Counted from the stretch's first letter, positions 36,653 to 46,618 are shown. The stretch is DNA of 64,000 bases from Ketobacter sp036337295 (GCA_036337295.1 JAYZEN010000001.1:558001-622000), one strand, 5' to 3'. Numbers and translations are program-made. Notes: generated from the sequence alone by a model not told the origin.

Positions 36653-37754
36653 AAACATACTCGCGTTACTGAGAATGGCACCTCCAATAACAGGTGAAAC
36701 CATTGGCAACGAAGCAATTCTTGACCTTTTGAAAGAAATGTATGGCGAAAATTCAATCTCATTAATTAGATTTAACCGACGTAGACATAAAACTCGAGCC
36801 TCTGGAACGCTTGATGTATACGATTTGACACACACCATCGTTTTCGTTCTACCTAGGACACTGGCCACACTGATCCTAAAGAGGTTTACGCATTTCTACT
36901 TTGTACCCTCATCAAATAGACTTGGACTAACTGTCGATATTCTGATTTTGATTATTGCTCGCCTAACAGGCGTCAAGCCAATTGCACACTCTCGAAGTGG
37001 GGCTTTTACTAGAAGCTTTGAAGAGAACAACATCACAAAAATCGAAGAGACTTTTCTGAAATTAGTGCACAAAGTCATTTTTCTCTCATATGAACTATCT
37101 TTGCCCGCAAAAAGGATTGATGAAGAAAAGTGTAGTGTGATATTTAACACTATAGATGAGGCTGTCATGCCGCACGCGCCAGTTCAAAGAGACTCAAACA
37201 AAATCAGCGTTCTATTCGCTGGAAATTTTTACGAGTCTAAAGGGTACATTGACCTCCTTGACTCTCTCGAACTAATTTCACAAGAGCACAAAGATAGATT
37301 TTCCTTCACGTTCTGTGGTCTATGGCCAATGTCTGAACTCGATAAACAACAAAACTTTTTGGTCGAAGTAGAGAGGCTCAAAACAAATTACGACATAAGG
37401 TATCTAGGCCCCATAACTGACAGAGCCCAACTTAGTAAGATATACTCACAATCTGACTTCTTATGCTTACCGACCTACTATCCCGTAGAAGCACAGCCTA
37501 GGTCCATTATTGAGGCAATGAGCCACGGTCTTGGAATAATAACAACCGCACACGCATCCATACCAGAAATGTTAAATGGCGCCAATTTTGTCAAATGGGT
37601 CAAAGCCAAATCACCTGAGCAGATTGCGAGCGCCGTTGAGAGCATATTGACTGTCGGCTCTCTTGATCAAACTAGACGAGATTCCATAGCTCACTATCTA
37701 AAGTACTTTTCGAGAGAGTCCGCCAGAAAGAAACTGGAATACATTTTTCTATGA
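36627..37754 (+). CDS. Glycosyltransferase family 4 (GT-B) protein
   Basis: A 375-residue GT-B glycosyltransferase. The C-terminal domain has the donor-binding stretch CLPTYYPVEAQPRSIIEAMSHG with the E-x7-E region (Glu at VEAQPRSIIEA), followed by GLGIITT. It probably adds one sugar of the repeat unit at the cytoplasmic face; donor and acceptor are unknown. The start overlaps wzy and the end overlaps wzx by four bases (ATGA), so translation is coupled. Confidence 0.85.
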   Translation: MHKNDQHDRNILALLRMAPPITGETIGNEAILDLLKEMYGENSISLIRFNRRRHKTRASGTLDVYDLTHTIVFVLPRTLATLILKRFTHFYFVPSSNRLGLTVDILILIIARLTGVKPIAHSRSGAFTRSFEENNITKIEETFLKLVHKVIFLSYELSLPAKRIDEEKCSVIFNTIDEAVMPHAPVQRDSNKISVLFAGNFYESKGYIDLLDSLELISQEHKDRFSFTFCGLWPMSELDKQQNFLVEVERLKTNYDIRYLGPITDRAQLSKIYSQSDFLCLPTYYPVEAQPRSIIEAMSHGLGIITTAHASIPEMLNGANFVKWVKAKSPEQIASAVESILTVGSLDQTRRDSIAHYLKYFSRESARKKLEYIFL

Positions 37755-39007
37755 TTAAGCTGATTCTAGTCGGGGCAGCGTCAATTCTAGTTAAATTCAG
37801 TAGCGCTTTCGCAATACTCGCTCTAAGCGCTATTGTTACCCGACATTACAACCCTAAGATTTCAGGAGAGTTTTTTCTAACGCTTACCCTCGTTACAGTT
37901 TTTTCTGCATTATCGAGGCTCGGGTTGGACAATACGTTGATCAAGAATGTAGCGAACCATACGACAAGCCAGAGCATTGACAACCCCACTAATCTACTAG
38001 CTAGTTCCGCAAAGTTATTCCTATGCGCTTACGCTATTGTGGTGCTATTAACATTAGCAATTACCCACACCCTTGGCTCAATATCTTTACCAATGCCATT
38101 GGATACAACTGCGATCTATCAGATGCTTCTATGCATGTTCATGGTTTCCATTTCATCTTTATGCTCAAGCTACTTGATTGGAAGCTCAAGAGGGCTAATC
38201 GGCTCTTTTTTACTCAGTGGGCTTACCCCCCTAATAGCTGCACTGCTAATATTGGCAATCGGCGACTCTGTTCCACCTTTTCAGATCTACATGGCAGCCT
38301 GCCTGATAACAATGTCTTGCGCGATTTTTACGATAGTGAAATGCGGCACTTTAGAGTTCTCGCAACCTAGTTCGCTCAGCCTCCTTTCACTCGCAAAAAA
38401 GAGTTACACATTCTGGATTATCATATTAATGCAGCTTTTTATAGTTTGGTCTTCACACCTAATTGCTGCCTTCTTGTTGGATCTTGAACAAATCGCTCTA
38501 TTGTCCGTAGCTCAACGAGTTTCAATGGCTATTAGCTTCACACTTATAGGAGCCAACTTTGTATTGGCGCCGCGATTTTCTCGGTACAGCGCGAAGAACG
38601 ACTATCAAAGCTTAAAGAAGATTTCGCAGGTTTCGACTCGCGCTCTAGTCATCGCAACACTCCCTGTATACTTCGGCATCTTGCTTTTCTCAGATGAAAT
38701 TCTGGGATTTTTTGGTACAGAATATGTTGGTGCAAAACCCTTGTTAATACTGCTCTGCTCAGCTCAGCTTTTCAGCATCTGCTGTGGATCAGTAGGCTAT
38801 CTGCTCATGATGACCAATTCTGCAAAATCGCAGCGCAATAGCCTTGTATTCTGCGCTTTCATCGTTCTGGCATCTTCTCCCATTTTGATATACAACTACG
38901 GAGCTCTTGGAGCCGCTATCGCGACGTCGGCTGGAATAATTAGTCAGAACTTTCTAAGCGCCTTGCTGGTGAGAAAGAAACTTGGATTTTTTACATTTGG
39001 CAAATAA
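37751..39007 (+). CDS. Polysaccharide flippase (Wzx-like)
   Basis: A 418-residue membrane protein with about 12 hydrophobic helices in the Wzx/MATE-like (PST) pattern, including an N-terminal FSSAFAILALSAIVTRHY and a Ser/Gly-rich second helix. It would flip the lipid-linked repeat unit across the inner membrane. ATGA overlap with the glycosyltransferase gene. AT-rich like its neighbours. Confidence 0.83.
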   Translation: MIKLILVGAASILVKFSSAFAILALSAIVTRHYNPKISGEFFLTLTLVTVFSALSRLGLDNTLIKNVANHTTSQSIDNPTNLLASSAKLFLCAYAIVVLLTLAITHTLGSISLPMPLDTTAIYQMLLCMFMVSISSLCSSYLIGSSRGLIGSFLLSGLTPLIAALLILAIGDSVPPFQIYMAACLITMSCAIFTIVKCGTLEFSQPSSLSLLSLAKKSYTFWIIILMQLFIVWSSHLIAAFLLDLEQIALLSVAQRVSMAISFTLIGANFVLAPRFSRYSAKNDYQSLKKISQVSTRALVIATLPVYFGILLFSDEILGFFGTEYVGAKPLLILLCSAQLFSICCGSVGYLLMMTNSAKSQRNSLVFCAFIVLASSPILIYNYGALGAAIATSAGIISQNFLSALLVRKKLGFFTFGK

Positions 39008-39019
39008 TAGGAACGAATC

Positions 39020-40078
39020 ATGACCAAAGCTGCAGTGGTTTCGGGCTTCTGGGCACAGAACATCGGAAACGCATTTTTCAATATTGGAGGAAAATGGATT
39101 CTCGAACAGGTGTTTGGAGAAAATCAAGTTCAGTTTTTCCAGGACGCTCCGGCATATCGGACATTCTACCCAAAACATAAAGGCAACCCTGTCAAGTGGG
39201 CAAACTTAATTAAAGATCTCGACGTAGAGTATCTCGTCCTACAAGGACCGATGCTAACTACAACGGTTTCGCAAATTTGGGCGGAAACGCTACTAGAACA
39301 TCGAAAGCGAGGGGTTAAGCTAATATTGCTTGGTTGCGGTCTTTTCAAGTACACGAAAGAGGAAATTTCCTCCGCTAGGTCTTTTGTCGAAACGTTCAAA
39401 CCTTCGCTAGTCTCAACTAGAGATTCTGTCACCTATCGTTCTATCAAGGATTTAGTACCAGTTATGTATGACGGAATTGACAGTGCGTTTTTCGCTCCCC
39501 GCACCTTCAAGCCGCTAAGCTTCATAGGTCAGCCATACTATGTTTTCAACTTCGATAGGTATCCTGAGCCCACCATTAAGATAGAGGCTACTGACAATCC
39601 AAATGACGCCTCATTCATGCATGACGATATGGCATGGCATCTGCAAACACCCAAGTTACAAAGCATTCTATCTCACAAGGGAAAGATACACGCCTATTTA
39701 GGCCACCTATTAGACTTTAGAAAGCTACCAATTGAACTAGGCTTACGCAGAATAATTCGGACGGAACATAGATACATGCCTCATATGACTCACAAGATAT
39801 ATCAGCACCCTAACAGTGTTGTGAGCGATGAAGCATTTACCTATCTTTCTATCTATGCCAACAGCACACTAACCCTAGCGGACCGAGTTCACGCATGCGT
39901 AGCAACGCTCGCTTATGGTAACCCTGCGATGTTGTTCACACCCTCGAAGCGCCAAAGCTTGTTTGATCGACTCGGCTTAGAATCCATACGCAACAAACCA
40001 ACTCAGCTAGATCCAACTTATCTGAAAGAAGAACAAGACAAACAAATTGAATTCATCGGCAATGCCTTAAGGCGATAA
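39020..40078 (+). CDS. Polysaccharide pyruvyl transferase family protein
   Basis: A 352-residue protein of the WcaK/CsaB type (PF04230-like). Motifs: WAQNIGNAFFNIGG at the start, an LGCGLF and STRDSVTYRSIKD segment in the middle, and a late DRVHACVATLAYGNPAML typical of this fold (His-Ala in a DR.H core). It would add a pyruvate ketal from phosphoenolpyruvate to a sugar. It lies 12 bp after wzx. Confidence 0.8.
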   Translation: MTKAAVVSGFWAQNIGNAFFNIGGKWILEQVFGENQVQFFQDAPAYRTFYPKHKGNPVKWANLIKDLDVEYLVLQGPMLTTTVSQIWAETLLEHRKRGVKLILLGCGLFKYTKEEISSARSFVETFKPSLVSTRDSVTYRSIKDLVPVMYDGIDSAFFAPRTFKPLSFIGQPYYVFNFDRYPEPTIKIEATDNPNDASFMHDDMAWHLQTPKLQSILSHKGKIHAYLGHLLDFRKLPIELGLRRIIRTEHRYMPHMTHKIYQHPNSVVSDEAFTYLSIYANSTLTLADRVHACVATLAYGNPAMLFTPSKRQSLFDRLGLESIRNKPTQLDPTYLKEEQDKQIEFIGNALRR

Positions 40079-40117
40079 TCATCATTTGAACGACGAACAG
40101 AAAGATTGAATGTCTAA

Positions 40118-41374
40118 ATGAATATTCTGATATGTACCGTTAATTTTTCCCCCGAACTTACCGCAACAGGAAAGTACACCGGAGAAATGGCCGCATGGCT
40201 ACAGCAAAACGGCAACACTGTAGACGCCATTGCCGCCCCACCACACTACCCGAAATGGGAAGTCGATCAAGAATACAAAGGCAAAGGTTTCCTTTCGCAG
40301 GTTGAGCAAGGCGTCAACGTCATGCGTGTCCCCTGTTATATACCTAGCGCCAATAAATTGAGTTCCAAAACCAGAATACTCATGGAATCAACCTTTTCGC
40401 TACTCTCCCTATTCTGGTGGTTGCCCATATTGTTCCGAAAGAAAAAGTACGATGTGGTTATTTCAATATGCCCTCCCATGCAAACCGCATTGTTCCCCTA
40501 TTTGTATAAGCTAATTCGCGGCGTGCCTTATATTTTTCATATCCAGGATTTCCAAGTGGATATGGCCATGGAACTTGGAATGTTAAAAAAGGGGCCTTTG
40601 ACAAGATTGCTCTTTCGCATTGAGCAATTCTTGTTGCGAAAGGCCACAATGGTCACGACGATCACCGACGCGATGCGCAACCGCGCAGTTGCGAAAGGGA
40701 TACCCAAAGAGAGACTCGCTCTCTGCCCTAACTGGTCTAATATCGACACCATAAGACCGGGCAATCACAACAACCCATTCAGAACAGCACACGGCTTTGG
40801 TGAACACGACTTTTTAGTTCTATATTCCGGCGGCATGGGTGAGAAGCAAGGTCTGGAGGTTATTTTACAGGCGGCGGAATCATTGAAGGGTGATTCACGG
40901 ATAAAGTTCATCATCGTGGGTAACGGCGGTGCAAAGAAAAACCTTCAGGAAGACGCGGAGCGGTTAGCACTCACGAATGTCACTTTTTTGGATTTACAGC
41001 CTCTCGAAGCACTCCCTGAAATGTTCTCCGCAGCGAACGTGCATTTGGTTATCCAAAAAAGCCAGGCCACTGACTTGGTGATGCCTTCCAAATTGACCAA
41101 CATTCTGGCATCAGGCAGACCAGCAATCGCAACCGCCTATCCGGATTCAGCGTTGGGCATGGTCATTGAGAAGCATGATACTGGCCTGCTCATACCTCCT
41201 GAATCCTGTGACCACTTGCGAGAAGCAATTCTGACTCTGTGCGAATCCCCCGTTTTGGCGAATGAGAAAGGCATCAATGCACGCGCTTATGCTGAGCGCT
41301 TCCTGGATATTGACTGTATAATGGCCGAATTCAACACTCTTTTAAACGATATTGCCACCAGACACAAAGACTGA
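40118..41374 (+). CDS. wcaI: WcaI-family glycosyltransferase
   Basis: A 418-residue GT-B enzyme that matches the colanic-acid glycosyltransferase WcaI by its N-terminus: NFSPELTATGKYTGEMAAWL and APPHYPKWEVDQEY, then HIQDFQVDMAMELG and a GGMGEKQGLE donor-domain segment. The exact sugar is not known. Together with gmd and fcl next to it the set resembles part of the colanic acid cluster. The start ATG at 40118 stands 39 bp after the pyruvyl transferase gene. Base composition moves back toward that of the housekeeping genes from here. Confidence 0.87.
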   Translation: MNILICTVNFSPELTATGKYTGEMAAWLQQNGNTVDAIAAPPHYPKWEVDQEYKGKGFLSQVEQGVNVMRVPCYIPSANKLSSKTRILMESTFSLLSLFWWLPILFRKKKYDVVISICPPMQTALFPYLYKLIRGVPYIFHIQDFQVDMAMELGMLKKGPLTRLLFRIEQFLLRKATMVTTITDAMRNRAVAKGIPKERLALCPNWSNIDTIRPGNHNNPFRTAHGFGEHDFLVLYSGGMGEKQGLEVILQAAESLKGDSRIKFIIVGNGGAKKNLQEDAERLALTNVTFLDLQPLEALPEMFSAANVHLVIQKSQATDLVMPSKLTNILASGRPAIATAYPDSALGMVIEKHDTGLLIPPESCDHLREAILTLCESPVLANEKGINARAYAERFLDIDCIMAEFNTLLNDIATRHKD

Positions 41375-41384
41375 TAGGAACGCT

Positions 41385-42500
41385 ATGAAACGAGCACTAA
41401 TCACAGGAATAACCGGCCAAGACGGCTCCTATCTGGCAGAGCTGCTTTTGGAAAAAGGCTACGAGGTTCACGGTATTAAGCGGCGCGCGTCGTCATTCAA
41501 CACGGACCGCATTGACCATATATATCAAGACCCCCATGAGCCCGATCCAAAACTGCAGCTGCACTACGGTGATCTTACCGACAGCTCGAATCTGACTCGC
41601 ATCATCAGCGAGGTGCAGCCCGACGAGATCTACAATTTAGGCGCCCAAAGCCATGTGGCCGTTTCTTTTGAATCCCCGGAGTACACCGCAGACGTAGACG
41701 CGGTTGGCTCACTGCGTTTACTGGAAGCGATACGGTTCCTGGGGCTGGAGAACAAAACCCGCTACTACCAGGCTTCCACCTCTGAGCTGTATGGCTTGGT
41801 ACAGGAAATCCCCCAAACAGAGAAAACGCCTTTCTATCCCAGATCACCATATGCGGTCGCCAAACTATATGCCTACTGGATCACCGTAAACTATCGCGAA
41901 GCCTACAACCTCTATGCGTGTAACGGCATCCTTTTCAACCATGAATCGCCACGCCGTGGGGAAACATTCGTAACCCGAAAGATCACCAGGGCGTTGGCTC
42001 GAATCTCGCAAGGCTTACAGCAGTGTCTGTACCTTGGCAATATGGATGCGTTAAGGGACTGGGGCCACGCCAAGGACTACGTTGAGATGCAATGGCTCAT
42101 GCTGCAGCAAGACCAGCCCGAGGACTTCGTCATTGCCACCGGCAAGCAGTACAGCGTGCGCGAGTTTGTGAACATGGCAGCTGCCACCTTGGGCATTGAG
42201 CTTGAATGGCAAGGTTCTGGTGAATCCGAGAAAGGCTATGTAACCAGGATTACGGGCGAGAATGTGGACCCAGGATTGGAGGGTACGGCAATTGTTGCGG
42301 TTGACCCGCGTTACTACCGTCCGGCCGAGGTTGAAACCCTGCTCGGTGACCCTTCTTATGCCATGTCAAAACTCGGTTGGGAGCCGAAGATTTCTTTGCA
42401 TGATATGGTTCAGGAAATGGTTCTAAACGATTTGGAACTTGCCAAAAGGGATGCCCTGGTGAAGAAACACGGTTTTACCGCGTTCAATTACAGCGAGTAA
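41385..42500 (+). CDS. gmd: GDP-mannose 4,6-dehydratase
   Basis: A 371-residue short-chain dehydrogenase/reductase that converts GDP-mannose to GDP-4-keto-6-deoxymannose. The NADP-binding GITGQDGSYLAELL starts at residue 7, and the catalytic YPRSPYAVAKLYA gives the Y-x3-K pair. SFNTDRIDHIYQDPHE is family-specific (cited by its SFNTDRIDH core). I use the ATG at 41385 with AGGAA seven bases before it; the frame opens at 41352 and would overlap wcaI. Feeds fcl immediately downstream. Confidence 0.97.
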   Translation: MKRALITGITGQDGSYLAELLLEKGYEVHGIKRRASSFNTDRIDHIYQDPHEPDPKLQLHYGDLTDSSNLTRIISEVQPDEIYNLGAQSHVAVSFESPEYTADVDAVGSLRLLEAIRFLGLENKTRYYQASTSELYGLVQEIPQTEKTPFYPRSPYAVAKLYAYWITVNYREAYNLYACNGILFNHESPRRGETFVTRKITRALARISQGLQQCLYLGNMDALRDWGHAKDYVEMQWLMLQQDQPEDFVIATGKQYSVREFVNMAAATLGIELEWQGSGESEKGYVTRITGENVDPGLEGTAIVAVDPRYYRPAEVETLLGDPSYAMSKLGWEPKISLHDMVQEMVLNDLELAKRDALVKKHGFTAFNYSE

Positions 42501-42505
42501 ATGTG

Positions 42506-43468
42506 ATGGCTACTAATGTTTTCGTCGCTGGACATAAAGGAATGGTTGGCTCTGCCATCGTTCGAGCGCTGCAACAATCTGCGGACGTCAATCTGGTCAG
42601 CGCAACCCGCGATCAACTGGACTTGACCGATTCCAAACGCGTTGGCGAGTTTTTGAATGACAACAACATTACCCAAGTATTCCTGGCGGCGGCAAAAGTA
42701 GGCGGCATTCAGGCGAACAACCAGTTTCCCGCTGATTTTATCCACCAAAACCTGATGATTGAAGCCAACGTCATTCATTCAGCTCATGTGGCAGGTATCG
42801 ATAAACTATTGTTTTTGGGTAGCTCGTGTATTTACCCCAAACTCGCCCCTCAGCCGATTCAGGAGGAGCACCTTCTAACCGGGTACCTTGAACCCACCAA
42901 TGAGCCTTACGCCATAGCAAAAATAGCGGGTATCAAGCTGTGTGAATCCTACAACCGTCAGTATGGGCGCGATTACCGATCCGTAATGCCTACCAACCTC
43001 TATGGCCCCGAAGACAATTTTAACCTCGAGAGCAGTCACGTTATTCCCGCTCTGATCAGGAAGTTTCACGATGCTAAAAGCCGTGATGATAAGTCTGTCA
43101 CGATCTGGGGTACCGGTACTCCCCGGCGGGAATTTCTCCATGTCGACGATATGGCTGCCGCCTGTGTCTATGTGATGGGGTTACCGACATCCCGATGGAA
43201 TGAGGTCACCGAGCCCATGAGGGCTCACCTGAACGTTGGTTGTGGAGAGGACATTTCCATATTAGAGCTGGCTCAATTGGTGAAAAGGGTCGTTGGATTC
43301 GACGGAGACATCCTACTGGATACCAGCAAGCCCGATGGAACCCCACGAAAACTGCTGTGTATCGACAGAATCAAGGCAACAGGTTGGGAACCAACGATCG
43401 ATCTGGAACCCGGGCTAAGTGCAACGTATGAATGGTTTTTAAGCCACTCTATGCGCCTGCGCACGTAA
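42506..43468 (+). CDS. fcl: GDP-L-fucose synthase
   Basis: A 320-residue epimerase/reductase that makes GDP-L-fucose from the Gmd product. NADP-binding VAGHKGMVGSAIVRAL at the start, SSCIYPKLAPQPIQE and the catalytic YAIAKIAG (Tyr-x3-Lys) identify it. The ATG at 42506 is used; a GTG at 42503 is also in frame. Five bases after the gmd stop. Also called wcaG. Confidence 0.97.
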   Translation: MATNVFVAGHKGMVGSAIVRALQQSADVNLVSATRDQLDLTDSKRVGEFLNDNNITQVFLAAAKVGGIQANNQFPADFIHQNLMIEANVIHSAHVAGIDKLLFLGSSCIYPKLAPQPIQEEHLLTGYLEPTNEPYAIAKIAGIKLCESYNRQYGRDYRSVMPTNLYGPEDNFNLESSHVIPALIRKFHDAKSRDDKSVTIWGTGTPRREFLHVDDMAAACVYVMGLPTSRWNEVTEPMRAHLNVGCGEDISILELAQLVKRVVGFDGDILLDTSKPDGTPRKLLCIDRIKATGWEPTIDLEPGLSATYEWFLSHSMRLRT

Positions 43469-43560
43469 ATCCACCAAAATCAGATTTTCTAAGTGCTATA
43501 CTCATCCGTTACTGGCCACATCGCTGTGGCGGGCTCAAAAAGTATGGGGAACATGTAAGG

Positions 43561-44955
43561 ATGCAATCAATAGGCTTTCTCAGGGAGCATGCTCTGCTAT
43601 TTTCCTGGCTCCTGCGCGCTTTCGACTGGCTTGTCATACTCTCATCAGCATTTGTAGCTCATTTTTTAACCTTAGGCACTTGGCCACCGAAACCTCAGTA
43701 CATCACCGCCATTGTGCTGGCTTTGGCGCTGTTCACCGCCATTGCTCCTTCATTTAATCTGTATCGCAATTGGCGAGGCTCCGCAAAGACTCATGAACTG
43801 GGCACGATGATAGGCGCCTGGGCCATGGTCTTCCTGCTTCTGGCCTTATTGACGTTTGTTACTAAATCCGATGTTTCCCGTTCCTGGGCTATTGCTTGGT
43901 GCACCCTGGGGGCCGCTGGCCTGGTATGCGGACGCTTGGCACTGCGCAGCTTTCTTAACAAAATGCGCTCACTGGGCTACAACCAACGACACGTTGTGAT
44001 TCTCGGCGCTGGCAATGTTGGTCAACAAGTAGCCAACACCCTTTCCGACTCCCTTGAAACCGGATTCAAAGTCAGCGCGTTTTTCACCAATGACTCGGAC
44101 CTATCTCAGATCAAAAACCTGTTGCCCCATATGGAGACAGGCAAGATCAAAGAGTCGTTTGATTACATTTCCAGCCACCATGTGGATCAGGTGTGGATTG
44201 CCATGCCCATATCGAAGGTGAAACAGATTCAGGTGATTCTAAAAGGGTTAAGCCACTGCACAGCAGATATCCGCCTGGTGCCTGATATTTTCGGATTTCA
44301 ACTCATTAACCAGTCCGTGAGCACCGTGGCAGGCCTTCCCGTTGTGAATCTTTCACTATCCCCCATGGACGGTGCCAACCGATACATTAAGGCCTTTGAG
44401 GACAAGCTTCTCGCCGCCATAATTCTGTTTGCAATCTCGCCCCTCCTCGCCATTCTGGCGCTGGGTGTCAAACTGTCCTCACCCGGGCCAGTTTTTTACC
44501 GTCAAGAGCGTGTCACTTGGTACGGCAAAAGCTTTTATATGTACAAATTTCGATCAATGCCAGTAAACACTGAAGATAATTCGGGTGCAGTCTGGGCCAA
44601 AGCCGGCGAAAGCCGGGCTACACCTTTCGGTGCCTTCCTGCGCAAAACGAGTCTGGATGAACTCCCTCAATTCTGGAATGTATTGAAAGGGGATATGTCC
44701 ATTGTGGGCCCTCGCCCAGAACGCCCAGTGTTTGTGGATAAGTTCAAAGACGAAGTGCCCGGCTATATGCAAAAGCACAAAGTGAAAGCGGGCATTACCG
44801 GTTGGGCCCAGATTCACGGCTGGCGCGGTGATACCGACCTCGCCAAGCGTATTGAGCATGACCTGCATTACATTGAAAACTGGTCTTTATGGTTAGACGT
44901 CAAGATCATTTTCTTAACCGTGTTCAAAGGCTTTATTAACAAAAATGCTTATTAA
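43561..44955 (+). CDS. wcaJ: Undecaprenyl-phosphate sugar phosphotransferase (WcaJ-type initiating enzyme)
   Basis: A 464-residue membrane enzyme that starts the repeat unit by moving a hexose-1-phosphate, commonly glucose or galactose, to undecaprenyl phosphate. Four to five N-terminal helices (to about 125), a Rossmann-like CoA-binding-type domain (VVILGAGNVGQQVAN) and a C-terminal sugar-transferase domain with KTSLDELPQFWNVLKGDMS and VGPRPERP are visible. I use the ATG at 43561 (GGGGA ten bases upstream); the open frame starts at 43432 inside the fcl end. The sugar specificity cannot be read from sequence. Confidence 0.9.
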   Translation: MQSIGFLREHALLFSWLLRAFDWLVILSSAFVAHFLTLGTWPPKPQYITAIVLALALFTAIAPSFNLYRNWRGSAKTHELGTMIGAWAMVFLLLALLTFVTKSDVSRSWAIAWCTLGAAGLVCGRLALRSFLNKMRSLGYNQRHVVILGAGNVGQQVANTLSDSLETGFKVSAFFTNDSDLSQIKNLLPHMETGKIKESFDYISSHHVDQVWIAMPISKVKQIQVILKGLSHCTADIRLVPDIFGFQLINQSVSTVAGLPVVNLSLSPMDGANRYIKAFEDKLLAAIILFAISPLLAILALGVKLSSPGPVFYRQERVTWYGKSFYMYKFRSMPVNTEDNSGAVWAKAGESRATPFGAFLRKTSLDELPQFWNVLKGDMSIVGPRPERPVFVDKFKDEVPGYMQKHKVKAGITGWAQIHGWRGDTDLAKRIEHDLHYIENWSLWLDVKIIFLTVFKGFINKNAY

Positions 44956-44993
44956 TAAGAATATGCTTGAAGTGCAGGCAAGCGATAAATACG

Positions 44994-45018
44994 CTGAAAA
45001 CTTTACTTTAAAGTTCAG
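44994..45018. repeat. AT-rich dyad between wcaJ and manC
   Basis: AACTTTA and TAAAGTT (44999-45005/45009-45015) form a 7-bp hairpin with a 3-nt loop; with a two-base bulge it extends outward through CTGAA/TTCAG. No T-tract follows. The 184-bp gap 44956-45139 probably also holds a promoter for manC, but no clear -35/-10 pair is seen. Confidence 0.4.
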
Positions 45019-45139
45019 CTATTGATATTTTATGCCACCTTCAAATAAGTTATCTCATAACAGACGCTTGTCGAATTTCCAGGTACTCACTCGTTTATGG
45101 TGATAGCTTTTCCAAGATAGTATTCGCTAGGAGCGAGCC

Positions 45140-46549
45140 ATGATAACCCCAGTAATAATGGCAGGCGGCTCTGGTTCCAGACTATGGCCAATGTCCCGTC
45201 AACGATTTCCCAAACAGTTTTTAAACCTGGATGGCACCAGCTCAATGCTCCAGAAAACACTGTCTCGCATCAGCCCCCTGGATCAAACCACGCCGATCAT
45301 CATCAGCAACGAGTCTCACCGATTTATTGTTGCAGAACAGCTTAGAACTAGCGGTATTGATGGCTCCAAAATCATATTAGAGCCAGAAGGCAGAAACACT
45401 GCACCAGCCATCGCACTTGCAGCTTTTCAAGCAATAGCAAATGGGGATGACCCCATTCTACTGGTTCTGGCCGCCGACCATCTAATAAAGAACAACCAAG
45501 CGTTTTGTAGCGCTGTAGAACGCGGCATCCCCATAGCTCAAGAAAACAAGCTAATCACCTTTGGCATCATTCCTTCAAAACCAGAAACTGGATTTGGATA
45601 TATTCGAAGGGGAGAACAAATTGCGGAAGGTCACTGCCATCACATTTCAAAATTTGTTGAGAAGCCGGACGCAACGAAGGCCCAACAATACCTTGATAGC
45701 GGCGAATTCTACTGGAATAGCGGTATGTTCATGTTCAAAGCAAGCTGCTATTTGAAAGAGCTAAAAAAATACCGAGAAGATATATATCTCAGCTGTGAGA
45801 AAGCATTCAGCAACACCACCAAGGATCTCGACTTTATTCGTGTGGATCAACAAGCTTTCTGTGACTGCCCCGATGAATCTGTCGACTACGCCGTTATGGA
45901 GAAGACCGATGATGGCGTTGTGATTCCCCTTGATTGTGGCTGGAGCGATGTAGGCAGCTGGTCTGCACTTTGGGAAGTTTCCGAAAAAGATGTCAACGGG
46001 AACGTGACGCAAGGAGACGTAATTGCTCTTGATTGTGAAAACTCCTGCTTCCACTCTCAAGAAAAGCTTATCGCAGCCATCGGGCTGGAAGATGTGGTTG
46101 TAGTGAACACTAAAGATGCCATTCTGGTGGCTAAAATGTCTGAAGTTCAGCGGGTTAAAGATATTGTCAATCAGCTAAAGGCCGAAGGCCGGAGCGAATG
46201 GCAATATCACAGGGAAGTGTACCGTCCATGGGGGAAATATGACTCTTTGGATTCCGGTCATCGATTTCAGGTGAAGCGCATTACAGTAAAACCCGGGGAG
46301 AAGCTGTCAACGCAGATGCATCATCACCGCGCAGAACACTGGGTGGTTGTTTCCGGCACAGCAAAAATCGTTGTTAACGACCGGGAGTTCCTACTCACTG
46401 AGAATCAATCAACGCATATTCCTCTAGGTGAAAAGCACTCACTGGAGAACCCAGGCAAGTTGCCTCTGGAGATCATCGAGATTCAATCAGGTTCGTACTT
46501 AGGAGAGGATGACATTGTCCGCTTCAAAGATAATTATGGGCGAGTGTAA
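45140..46549 (+). CDS. manC: Mannose-1-phosphate guanylyltransferase / mannose-6-phosphate isomerase
   Basis: A 469-residue bifunctional type II enzyme. The N-terminal nucleotidyltransferase has MAGGSGSRLWPMSRQRFPKQ, cited by its GGSGSRLWP core, and FVEKPD near 175. The C-terminal cupin isomerase part has EKLSTQMHHHRAEHW with metal-binding His. It makes GDP-mannose, the substrate of gmd. A phosphomannomutase (manB/algC) needed for the pathway is not in the window. It closes the polysaccharide locus and ends in a strong terminator. Confidence 0.96.
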   Translation: MITPVIMAGGSGSRLWPMSRQRFPKQFLNLDGTSSMLQKTLSRISPLDQTTPIIISNESHRFIVAEQLRTSGIDGSKIILEPEGRNTAPAIALAAFQAIANGDDPILLVLAADHLIKNNQAFCSAVERGIPIAQENKLITFGIIPSKPETGFGYIRRGEQIAEGHCHHISKFVEKPDATKAQQYLDSGEFYWNSGMFMFKASCYLKELKKYREDIYLSCEKAFSNTTKDLDFIRVDQQAFCDCPDESVDYAVMEKTDDGVVIPLDCGWSDVGSWSALWEVSEKDVNGNVTQGDVIALDCENSCFHSQEKLIAAIGLEDVVVVNTKDAILVAKMSEVQRVKDIVNQLKAEGRSEWQYHREVYRPWGKYDSLDSGHRFQVKRITVKPGEKLSTQMHHHRAEHWVVVSGTAKIVVNDREFLLTENQSTHIPLGEKHSLENPGKLPLEIIEIQSGSYLGEDDIVRFKDNYGRV

Positions 46550-46576
46550 CCTTTAGCCCCAAGTACCGACATCAAC

Positions 46577-46605
46577 AAAAAAGCCCCTTTTTGAGGGGCT
46601 TTTTT
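46577..46605. terminator. Bidirectional terminator after manC
   Basis: GCCCC (46583-46587) pairs with GGGGC (46595-46599); with the six flanking A and six T the stem extends to 11 bp around a 7-nt loop. It serves manC and the convergent Fe-S/anchor gene. Confidence 0.92.
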
Positions 46606-46618
46606 GACATTGCTTTAA

